Source: Colwellia psychrerythraea 34H | Lineage (GTDB): Bacteria > Pseudomonadota > Gammaproteobacteria > Enterobacterales > Alteromonadaceae | DNA: 64,000 nucleotides | Assembly: GCF_000012325.1 (NCBI RefSeq) | Contig: NC_003910.7 | Coordinates: 3,844,001-3,908,000, forward strand | Reading direction: 5' to 3' | Shown here: in pieces, positions 44,505-51,481 of the stretch | Layout of the letters: each line of letters begins with the position of its first letter | Position numbering within the stretch: the stretch's first letter is position 1 | The notes under the pieces: model-generated | Databases searched by the model: none | The model's input: only the letters and a program-made list of their open reading frames with translations | Told to the model about the DNA's origin: nothing | Position numbers and translations under genes: made by a program

Positions 44505-44933
44505 ATGGAACCACGTATCAGCATCATCACGTTAGGTGTAAAAAACCTAAAAAAGTCTTTTGATTTTTATACAACTCTTGGGTTTCCATCATCGAGAAAC
44601 CCTGAAGATGGTATTATTTTTTTTAAAACTAGTGGTGTATGTTTAGCTTTATACCCTTTAGATAAACTAGCAGAAGATGTATTTCCTAGTCTTAATTCAA
44701 ATCCTTCAGGATTTTCAGGTGTTACATTTGCTCACAATACTCGATCTAAAGTAGAGGTCGATTCTATATTGGAATTAGCCAAGACTGCTGGTGGCAATAT
44801 CGAAAAACCAGCTCAAAATGTTTTTTGGGGTGGCTATAGTGGTTACTTTTCAGATCCAGATGGATATTTATGGGAGATAGCATTTGGTGATTGTTGGGAG
44901 TTCAATGAAGATGGAAGTCTAATCATAAAATAA
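44505..44933 (+). CDS. VOC-family (glyoxalase/bleomycin resistance-like) protein
   Basis: Protein of 142 residues with the paired beta-alpha-beta-beta-beta VOC fold: ISIITLGVKNLKKSFDFYTT at the first module, then GVTFAHNTRS and FSDPDGYLWEIAF at the second. The metal-binding glutamate is probably in WEIAF. Family members are metal-dependent dioxygenases, isomerases or resistance proteins; function here is unknown. It is a stand-alone gene between SDR and the deacetylase-like gene; the ATG is preceded by AGAG. Confidence 0.88.
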   Translation: MEPRISIITLGVKNLKKSFDFYTTLGFPSSRNPEDGIIFFKTSGVCLALYPLDKLAEDVFPSLNSNPSGFSGVTFAHNTRSKVEVDSILELAKTAGGNIEKPAQNVFWGGYSGYFSDPDGYLWEIAFGDCWEFNEDGSLIIK

Positions 44934-45050
44934 TGATCTAAAAACTGGACGTCATCAATACAAAAACTAATCAACTTTATAGCACTAAGTAGAGACTACA
45001 ACGACTAAAAAACCTGCACTATAATATTTACGTTTTGGAGCGAAATTCAA

Positions 45051-45830
45051 ATGATTTTTAAGATAAAAACTACCTTTCTACTTTTAGCATTACTATTTTC
45101 AGTATCTAGTAACTCTCATGCTAAAAATAATGATTTCACTTGGCCTAAAGGGAATAAATTAGCTGTAAGTCTTTCCTATGATGATGCCCTAAACAGCCAA
45201 TTGGACAATGTGATTCCTGAGCTGGATAAATATAATCTAAAAGCATCCTTTTATGTCATTCCAAACTCCCCTGTGATGAATGCACGAATGGGGGAATGGA
45301 GAGCAGCAGCAAAAAATGGCCATGAACTAGGCAATCATAGTATCTATCATCCATGCAGTGCCTCACTACCAAATAGGGAGTGGGTTCAAGAACATCATGA
45401 CCTTGATAATTACAGCGCCTCACAAATGGTTGAGGAACTGACAATTGCTAATACCTTTCTTAAAGCTATTGATGGTAAAACCGAACGTACTTATACCGTT
45501 CCCTGTGGTGATTTACTCGTCGGTGGTGAAGAGTACCTCAGTAAAGTAAATCATCTTTTTACTGCGATTAAAGGTCACGGGGCTGACAAAAGGTTTTCTC
45601 TTATATGGGATCCAACAAATTCAACAGGAAAGGAACTAATTGATTATATTAAAAATATCCCTGCTGAAATATTATTAGTTAATATTATTTTTCATGGTGT
45701 GGGGGGAGATTATTTATCTGTTTCATCAGAGGCTCATGCCGCGTTATTAACTTTCTTAGCGAATAATCGGGATGCCTATTATGTAGATTCATATATAAAT
45801 TTGATGAAATATGTAGGTAACATGGAATAA
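45051..45830 (+). CDS. Secreted polysaccharide deacetylase-family (CE4-like) protein
   Basis: Protein of 259 residues. A signal peptide (1-24, cut after SHA) precedes a NodB-type domain: motif 1 LSYDDA (Asp44-Asp45), motif 2 HSIYH (His96 and His100) for metal binding, and later YTVPCGD and IIFHGVGGDY, where a distal His is kept. It should remove acetyl or related groups from a polysaccharide in the periplasm or outside. Laminarin is not acetylated, so the target may be another algal glycan or cell-wall material. The stop codon lies inside a 20-bp palindrome. Confidence 0.88.
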   Translation: MIFKIKTTFLLLALLFSVSSNSHAKNNDFTWPKGNKLAVSLSYDDALNSQLDNVIPELDKYNLKASFYVIPNSPVMNARMGEWRAAAKNGHELGNHSIYHPCSASLPNREWVQEHHDLDNYSASQMVEELTIANTFLKAIDGKTERTYTVPCGDLLVGGEEYLSKVNHLFTAIKGHGADKRFSLIWDPTNSTGKELIDYIKNIPAEILLVNIIFHGVGGDYLSVSSEAHAALLTFLANNRDAYYVDSYINLMKYVGNME

Positions 45831-45840
45831 TTATTCCATG
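45821..45840 (+). terminator. 20-bp perfect palindrome over the deacetylase stop codon
   Basis: CATGGAATAATTATTCCATG is its own reverse complement; the TAA stop (45828-45830) is part of it. It could act as a hairpin at the 3' end of the mRNA, but there is no T run. Confidence 0.5.
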
Positions 45841-45957
45841 AATGTATGCAGACTCGCGAAATTTCCCCCCTCTTAATATCAAGTTTTAAGTGCAACAAAA
45901 GTCATTATCGATACAAAAACCAATCAACATAATGAATTCAATTAACGGGTCGAGACC

Positions 45958-45983
45958 AAGCCTCAATTAATTAATTGAGGCTT
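45958..45983. terminator. 26-bp palindrome, candidate terminator
   Basis: A perfect inverted repeat: AAGCCTCAATTAA and its complement TTAATTAATTGAGGCTT share one centre. It could form a hairpin closing the deacetylase transcript, although T-rich sequence after it is weak. From 45984 to 46137 I see nothing else. Confidence 0.5.
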
Positions 45984-46137
45984 AAGTATATAGTCAATAT
46001 CTTCCAGCCACTCTTGCTAACATTTTATAACACCCAGTTTGTAGCCATTTCCTCGGTATAATTAACTTGATTACTAACACTCATGAAAATATAGCTATTG
46101 ATACGTCTGCAAGTTTAAACCTTATAAATAGTAGCTA

Positions 46138-46494
46138 TATACCCATTACCATTCAAGATGCATGTTTCAAAGTGCTTAAGCAATTTCAATTCAAGGCGCT
46201 GTGATGAAATAATGGTTATTCAGGAGAATATGCTCAGGATAATTGCTCCTGCATTATCTAATAAGGTACTTCCTGTACCGTCTGCATTCTCTAATAACAC
46301 CATCCATGTAGCGCCATTATAAATCACAGCAACGATGAAGTGATGTTGCTCAAGCGCTTCTATGATGGACTTAAAATCACTTTATACGTCGTTAAATAAT
46401 CAAACCATAGAATGACTATGCTTAAATTATCTTCCTTGCCTAAAGTCCTTTTAATTCCCATTGAAATCCTGCACTTTGATTGGTAACGGGTATA
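46138..46494. mobile_element. MITE-like repeat, long form (357 bp)
   Basis: The ends are imperfect inverted repeats: TATACCCATTACCATTCAAG at the left and TGATTGGTAACGGGTATA at the right. The right 150 bp match the element at 54961-55136 almost base for base, including the AGAATGACTATGCTTAAATT and CCTTGCCTAAAGTC blocks. A roughly 180-bp middle segment is present only in this copy. It has no coding potential and ends 2 bp from the stop of the symporter gene. I see no transposase, so mobility would depend on one elsewhere. Confidence 0.8.
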
Positions 46495-46496
46495 TA

Positions 46497-47828
46497 TTAC
46501 GCTTGTTGTGCTTCATTGAGCTCACCATGAATCTGCTCTACCCTTTTATTATCAAGAACATACCAACGCATCACTAAAGCTACTAGAATTGAGCCAATTG
46601 CAGGATAAACAGTAAAGGACAATAAGATCCCTTGCTGAGTCGCCTCCGTCTGTTCAACATCGGCTTGGTAGCCATAATAAGCAAGCAACCAACCGGCAAA
46701 AGCGCCACCAAAAGCGACACCCAGCTTAATAAAAAACACCACGGCAGAATAAACCATTCCCGTAATACGAACACCAGTTTTCCAGTGGCCATAGTCAATG
46801 GTATCGGCCATTTTGGCCCATAACAATGGTGTCGCCATTTGTAAAAAGAAACTCCAAAGGAAAAACAATGCAAAGGCCATGATGTCATATTCTTTAGGGA
46901 CAAAATAACTGATGACACATATGAATGCTGCGATTAATTGAAGCGTTATATACGCTTTGATCTTACAAACTTTTTTGGCCAGGGGTTGAGCCAAAGCACA
47001 CCCTAAAATACTACCAATCATTCCGAGTGTAATAAACAAAGTTATATACTGTTCGAGATTAAGAACATATTTCACATAATAAATAGCTAAAGTCGCTCTT
47101 AATACTTGTCCCGTTAATAAAAAGAGACCGGCTAAGCATAAGATTCGCCACTGGTCATTTTTCCAAAGTGATCTTAAGTCATCAAAAAATGACGTTTTTT
47201 GCTCTGCAGGCGTGGAGACCCTTTCATTAGTGCCACTAAAGCATAATAAAAATAACACCACACCTAAAAGACTCATCGCCATCATGGTTAATTGATAACC
47301 TTTGGCTTTATCACCTTCACCAAACCACTCAACTAACGGAAGTGTACTGGCTGCGACAATAAGCCCGCCTAACATGCCTAAAACAAAGCGATAAGATTGC
47401 ACAGAAACACGCTCAGAAGGCTCTGCTGTTAATACACCGCCTAATGCAGAATACGGGATATTAATCGCCGTATACGCAATCATAAGTAAAGTGTAGGTGG
47501 CAAAGGCATAAACAACTTTTCCATTATAGGAAAAATCCGGTGTAGTAAATGCCATGACTGAGATTATGCCAAAAGGCACCGCTAACCATAAAATATAAGG
47601 CCTAAACTGTCCCCATCGGGTTTTAGTTCTATCTGCCATAGCCCCCATTAAGGGGTCAGTAATCGCATCAAAAAGTCGAACCACTAAAAATAAAGTACCC
47701 ACCAGCGCGGGAGAAAGACCAACGACATCGGTATAAAATATCAGCAAAAACATCATCACTGTTTGAAAAATGATATTACTGGCAGTATCACCTAAGCCAT
47801 AGGCAATTTTTTCTCGTATTGTTAACAT
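46497..47828 (-). CDS. GPH-family sugar:cation symporter
   Basis: Protein of 443 residues, GPH family, starting REKIAYGLGDTASNIIFQTV and carrying DPLMGAMADRTKTRWGQFRP, TAINIPYSALGGV and ADTIDYGHWKTGVR. It is very close to the protein at 13980-15308 and so may carry the same sugar. It is the last gene on the minus strand after receptor, SapC, cupin and halogenase, but a 272-bp gap separates it from the halogenase, so it may have its own promoter. A MITE-like repeat abuts its stop codon. Confidence 0.93.
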   Translation of the reverse strand: MLTIREKIAYGLGDTASNIIFQTVMMFLLIFYTDVVGLSPALVGTLFLVVRLFDAITDPLMGAMADRTKTRWGQFRPYILWLAVPFGIISVMAFTTPDFSYNGKVVYAFATYTLLMIAYTAINIPYSALGGVLTAEPSERVSVQSYRFVLGMLGGLIVAASTLPLVEWFGEGDKAKGYQLTMMAMSLLGVVLFLLCFSGTNERVSTPAEQKTSFFDDLRSLWKNDQWRILCLAGLFLLTGQVLRATLAIYYVKYVLNLEQYITLFITLGMIGSILGCALAQPLAKKVCKIKAYITLQLIAAFICVISYFVPKEYDIMAFALFFLWSFFLQMATPLLWAKMADTIDYGHWKTGVRITGMVYSAVVFFIKLGVAFGGAFAGWLLAYYGYQADVEQTEATQQGILLSFTVYPAIGSILVALVMRWYVLDNKRVEQIHGELNEAQQA

Positions 47829-48100
47829 AAAATCTCACTTCTAATTCTTTGGTATGATGATAGTTGAATTAATGAATTCAATACTTGGGTGATATTACCA
47901 TCATACTTTTTTCGGTTATTTACCATGAAAGGTAAAGCTGAAAATACTGTTGTCTTTTTATCATTATTGTCACTGTTAGCCCTGACACTGGAAGAGATTA
48001 AGCATCAAGCTGTTGTTGCTCTATTTTTCAGCAATACTGCTTAAATACTGAAACAGGCATCTTGAAGTAGCGCAGGTCTCAGTGTTCATCAACACATCAA

Positions 48101-49591
48101 TTAGGCTTTAGAATTACAATATTGATCTAAGTATTGTTTATGCGTAGGTAGTGATTTGACCGTTTGCTCTATCGAATTTTTAATACCATTTAAAAACATG
48201 TCTTGTTCATTCGTTGACATCATATCAGCTATTGGATGGTGATTTTGTGGGGACAAACCTTGCCCTAACATGACTTGAACCCAAGAATTCTCAGCAAATA
48301 AATCCCATGGTGCTTTAAAGACATAACCATGTTCTTTAAATAATTCAATACGATGACTCAATGAACTTGGAACATCCATTTTGCTACAATAACGCCAAAA
48401 AGTTGAATCGTTTCTATTGGTAACATGGTAATGCAAAATGATAAAATCTCTAATGTATCGAATTTCTTCTTCAGATTGATAATTATATTCATTTATTACT
48501 GAGTCAGTTATCCCCATTTTAGGGAACATTTGCATCAGTCTAATAATACCTCGTTGAATTAAATGTATACTGGTAGACTCTAAAGGCTCAATGAAACCGC
48601 TTGATAAACCTAAGGCTACACAGTTTTTATTCCAATGTTTTCGGCGCTGGCCGGGGGTAAATTTAATAAATAAAGGTTTCTTTAATGTTTTACCTTCAAC
48701 ATTTTCAAGCAACAGTTTCTCAGCGTTTTCATCATTCAAATATTTACTACAATAGACGAGGCCGTTTCCTGTTCTATTTTGTAATGGAATCTTCCATTGC
48801 CATCCAGATTCATGGGCAATAGAACGCGTATAAGGTTTAGGCTCTTCAGTACTTTCTGTTTGCACTGCAACAGCGCGATCACATGGCAGCCAGTGTGACC
48901 AATCATCGTAGCCTGTATGTAAAGCTTGCTCAATCAGTACACCTCTAAAGCCCGTACAGTCAATGAATAAATCACCTTCTATAGTTACGCCTGAAAGCAA
49001 GGTAAGAGATTTTATAAAACCTGATTTCTCATCGATATTTACTTGCTCTATTTTACCTTCTATTCTTTTTACGCCATTTTTTTCAGATAGTTTACGTAAA
49101 AATTTTGCGTATAATGTTGCATCCATATGGTAAGCGTATTTCAAGCCACTATTTGGCAGGTGAGCGAATTTTTCATTTAGTCCAGCTTGGAGTTCTAAGC
49201 AATATTCTTCATACTTTGCCTGATAGCCTTCTTTTTTACTTCGATTGTAAAATTGTAAAAATGTTGTTGCCCAACAATCCCTACCAGTAGTGCCAAAAGA
49301 GTGAAAATATTCGCTATCGTTATCTTTCCAATTTTCAAAATTGATGCCTAGTTTAAATGTTGCGTTTACACTACTCATAAATTCAGCTTCATTAATCTTT
49401 AACATTTTATGAAATGTTAACAGAGGGGGAATTGTTGCTTCGCCAACACCAACCGTTGATATTTCATCGGACTCAACTAAGGTAATATTTAAGTTATTAC
49501 CAATAAGTTTTGCTAATGCTGTTGCAGCCATCCAGCCAGCGGTTCCTCCGCCAGCAATAACAACATTTTTTACTTCTGATAGATTATTCAT
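48101..49591 (-). CDS. Flavin-dependent tryptophan-halogenase family protein
   Basis: Protein of 496 residues, PF04820. The FAD motif GGGTAGW (14-20), Lys80 in FKLGINF, the WQWKIP signature (264-269) and Glu335 in GFIEPLESTS are all present, so catalysis is plausible. It is most like the protein at 5914-7398. It lies 13 bp after the cupin gene and is surely co-transcribed with cupin and SapC. Cytoplasmic; substrate unknown. Confidence 0.93.
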   Translation of the reverse strand: MNNLSEVKNVVIAGGGTAGWMAATALAKLIGNNLNITLVESDEISTVGVGEATIPPLLTFHKMLKINEAEFMSSVNATFKLGINFENWKDNDSEYFHSFGTTGRDCWATTFLQFYNRSKKEGYQAKYEEYCLELQAGLNEKFAHLPNSGLKYAYHMDATLYAKFLRKLSEKNGVKRIEGKIEQVNIDEKSGFIKSLTLLSGVTIEGDLFIDCTGFRGVLIEQALHTGYDDWSHWLPCDRAVAVQTESTEEPKPYTRSIAHESGWQWKIPLQNRTGNGLVYCSKYLNDENAEKLLLENVEGKTLKKPLFIKFTPGQRRKHWNKNCVALGLSSGFIEPLESTSIHLIQRGIIRLMQMFPKMGITDSVINEYNYQSEEEIRYIRDFIILHYHVTNRNDSTFWRYCSKMDVPSSLSHRIELFKEHGYVFKAPWDLFAENSWVQVMLGQGLSPQNHHPIADMMSTNEQDMFLNGIKNSIEQTVKSLPTHKQYLDQYCNSKA

Positions 49592-49604
49592 TTGTAATTC
49601 CTTA

Positions 49605-50612
49605 CTAATAGCGTAAACGTTTAATTAGGTAATCTTTAAACTTTCGTAATGCTTTTTCACTTTGAGGATTGAGCATCCCTTTTGCATGTTCTGGAATGTG
49701 ATCTAATGGCGTCGCTTCAAAAATATAATGTTTGAATAAATTGAACCAAATATCTTTTTTATCTTTTGGCAAGTTCCTAAGCGCCATAACGGCATAAAGC
49801 AAAGCGTTACCAGACTCATCAGTAAGATGGTCGGTGGATGACCACCAAAATGTGGTTAACAAATTAAAATGTGCTAAACCTTCAACATGGTGCCACCACA
49901 TACTGGGTAAAAATAGTGCATCACCCGCTTCTAATTCCCCAACTTGGGCATGTGCTAATGCTTGTTTGAACTTAGGGTATTTAATAAAATCGGATTTTTT
50001 AAAGTCAACTAGGCTTATTGATTGTCCCGCAGGGGTGAAATCAAGTGGGCCAATATAAAGGTTTTCAATTTGTTCTGGTGGGAATAACGTAAAACGTCTT
50101 TTGCCATAGATATTACAGGCTATATTATTAGGTACATCGTAATGGGCAGGTATTGTACTTTCATTGCCCATCCACATATTCATAGCGGGTGATTTACCTG
50201 CTATATGAATATTGTTTTCTTTTCTTAAGTTGGGGAAGTATGCATCTACAGGTGTTGTACCCATATAATAAAGAGAAGGAGGTGTATCACCTTGGGACTT
50301 ATTTATTTGTCCAAACAAGTCTGCTAATGACATTTTATAGGCTTTGCAGTTAAGCGCTGTGAGTGCTTTGTTATAGAATATGCGCCCGTCAATATCAGGT
50401 GTTCCGCAACCAACGACTAAATCTTGGCCACTAGCATATTTCAAAAGATAACGTTGTAATGCGGTTTCAGATTCTTGCCCTTTTTTAACCATGGGCCAAT
50501 CTTTAATAAAGCCCTTTAAAATAAGTGGCTGTTTTGATTCGATTATAAAAGAAGGAACATCACAAGCAGATATACCCTCTACACTGGCAATTTTTTTAAG
50601 AGTTCCTAACAT
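49605..50612 (-). CDS. Cupin-8/JmjC-like Fe(II)/2-oxoglutarate oxygenase-type protein
   Basis: Protein of 335 residues of the cupin_8 (PF13621) family. The iron-binding facial triad can be read as His157-x-Asp159 in PAHYDVPNN and a distal His241 or His242 in MWWHHVEGL. IYGKRRFTLFPPEQ gives the usual 2-oxoglutarate-side Lys/Arg region. Family members hydroxylate protein side chains or small molecules. Here it sits 9 bp from SapC and 13 bp from a halogenase, an order seen repeatedly next to TonB receptors. It is cytoplasmic; its target is unknown but could be the same molecule as the halogenase acts on. Confidence 0.88.
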   Translation of the reverse strand: MLGTLKKIASVEGISACDVPSFIIESKQPLILKGFIKDWPMVKKGQESETALQRYLLKYASGQDLVVGCGTPDIDGRIFYNKALTALNCKAYKMSLADLFGQINKSQGDTPPSLYYMGTTPVDAYFPNLRKENNIHIAGKSPAMNMWMGNESTIPAHYDVPNNIACNIYGKRRFTLFPPEQIENLYIGPLDFTPAGQSISLVDFKKSDFIKYPKFKQALAHAQVGELEAGDALFLPSMWWHHVEGLAHFNLLTTFWWSSTDHLTDESGNALLYAVMALRNLPKDKKDIWFNLFKHYIFEATPLDHIPEHAKGMLNPQSEKALRKFKDYLIKRLRY

Positions 50613-50621
50613 TTTATTTCT

Positions 50622-51353
50622 CTACGTTGTTTGTAATAACTTGTTTTTTCTTTTGATTAAATCACCCATATTTAGAAGTGATGCTATTGCCATATAGAGT
50701 GGTTTTAAAAAGCCTTTCTGACTTAATTCAGCCAGCTGTTGAGATGTTAAGTTATTTAATGATTCTTCATTGATAGTATAGAATCCAGATAATCTATTAT
50801 GACTTTTATCGTTAAGTTCTATATCAAAAACAAATTTTTCTAGTAAGTTATACTCATTTAAGAAGTTTAGAAAATCTTGACTCTCTGCAAAACCTTTATC
50901 TATCTCTCCCAAAACGTCGCCTATATGCTCTATAAAAGGAGTGTTTTGACCAAACTCTGTGAATATGCTCTCACCTCGTTCTTTATTAATTCTAGGACTA
51001 TCGACATCAAGGTGGATAACTCTTTGTTTTTGTACATTGCCATTTATTTCTTGGTTCTGAAAACCAATTAAGAAAGGTTGTGCCTTAATTGTATGAGGAA
51101 GGTAACCACAATCCCAATCGCCATTAGTTAAAAATAAATTTTCTTTCTTTTCCAAGCCAAGTAGTGCGTATGATTGAAATTTTTCTGTTGCTTCATCTTT
51201 ATGAAAAACAATAGGATAATAAGCTTGAATATCATAAAACTCATTAGGAAAGGTAAGTGTAAGCATTATATTATCGCCTAACTCAGAGCTTCTTTGTGTA
51301 TCAACCTTTAAGTTTCTATGTTGTTCATTATTCAACATTTGATGATTTGACAT
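50622..51353 (-). CDS. SapC-family protein
   Basis: Protein of 243 residues of the SapC (PF07277) family. Recognisable stretches are FPNEFYDIQAYYPIVFHKD, YALLGLEKKENLFL, YLPHTIKAQPFLIGF and IDLDSPRI-like HLDVDSPRI. No signal peptide or membrane segment. The family was named after a Campylobacter surface-layer gene cluster, but its activity is not known. It begins a three-gene run with cupin and halogenase, and a terminator-like hairpin separates it from the receptor upstream. An AAGAGAT ribosome site precedes the ATG. Confidence 0.9.
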   Translation of the reverse strand: MSNHQMLNNEQHRNLKVDTQRSSELGDNIMLTLTFPNEFYDIQAYYPIVFHKDEATEKFQSYALLGLEKKENLFLTNGDWDCGYLPHTIKAQPFLIGFQNQEINGNVQKQRVIHLDVDSPRINKERGESIFTEFGQNTPFIEHIGDVLGEIDKGFAESQDFLNFLNEYNLLEKFVFDIELNDKSHNRLSGFYTINEESLNNLTSQQLAELSQKGFLKPLYMAIASLLNMGDLIKRKNKLLQTT

Positions 51354-51377
51354 AATTTATCTCTTTTTTATTTGAAA

Positions 51378-51391
51378 TATTACGCATAAAC
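51378..51391. promoter_or_regulatory. Candidate operator before SapC (TTTATGCGTAA core)
   Basis: On the minus strand GTTTATGCGTAATA. Its 11-base core TTTATGCGTAA recurs upstream of the receptor at 54505-54518. It resembles a near-palindromic LacI-type site (GTTTAyGCGTAAAC) but differs from the TGTAAGCGCTTACA class. Confidence 0.45.
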
Positions 51392-51438
51392 AATTATCTA
51401 TATACATTAAAGCATAGACATATTTAGTTTTAATTGAT

Positions 51439-51465
51439 AAAAAACCGCCCAATGGCGGTTTTTTA
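51439..51465 (-). terminator. Rho-independent terminator between receptor and SapC
   Basis: AAAACCGCC with GGCGGTTTT, 4-base loop and T/A runs on both sides, 17 bp after the receptor stop. It would reduce read-through into the SapC-cupin-halogenase genes. Confidence 0.88.
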
Positions 51466-51481
51466 AATTATAAAGACGTCG

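Noticed and set aside
47861..47907. Possible stem GTATGATG/CATCATAC upstream of the symporter
   Set aside because: The loop is about 30 bases and the stem only 8 bp; too weak to report as a feature.
47925..48044. Plus-strand frame of 39 residues with a hydrophobic stretch (NTVVFLSLLSLLALTL)
   Set aside because: There is no clear ribosome site and it lies between two minus-strand genes; a small membrane protein cannot be excluded but is not supported.
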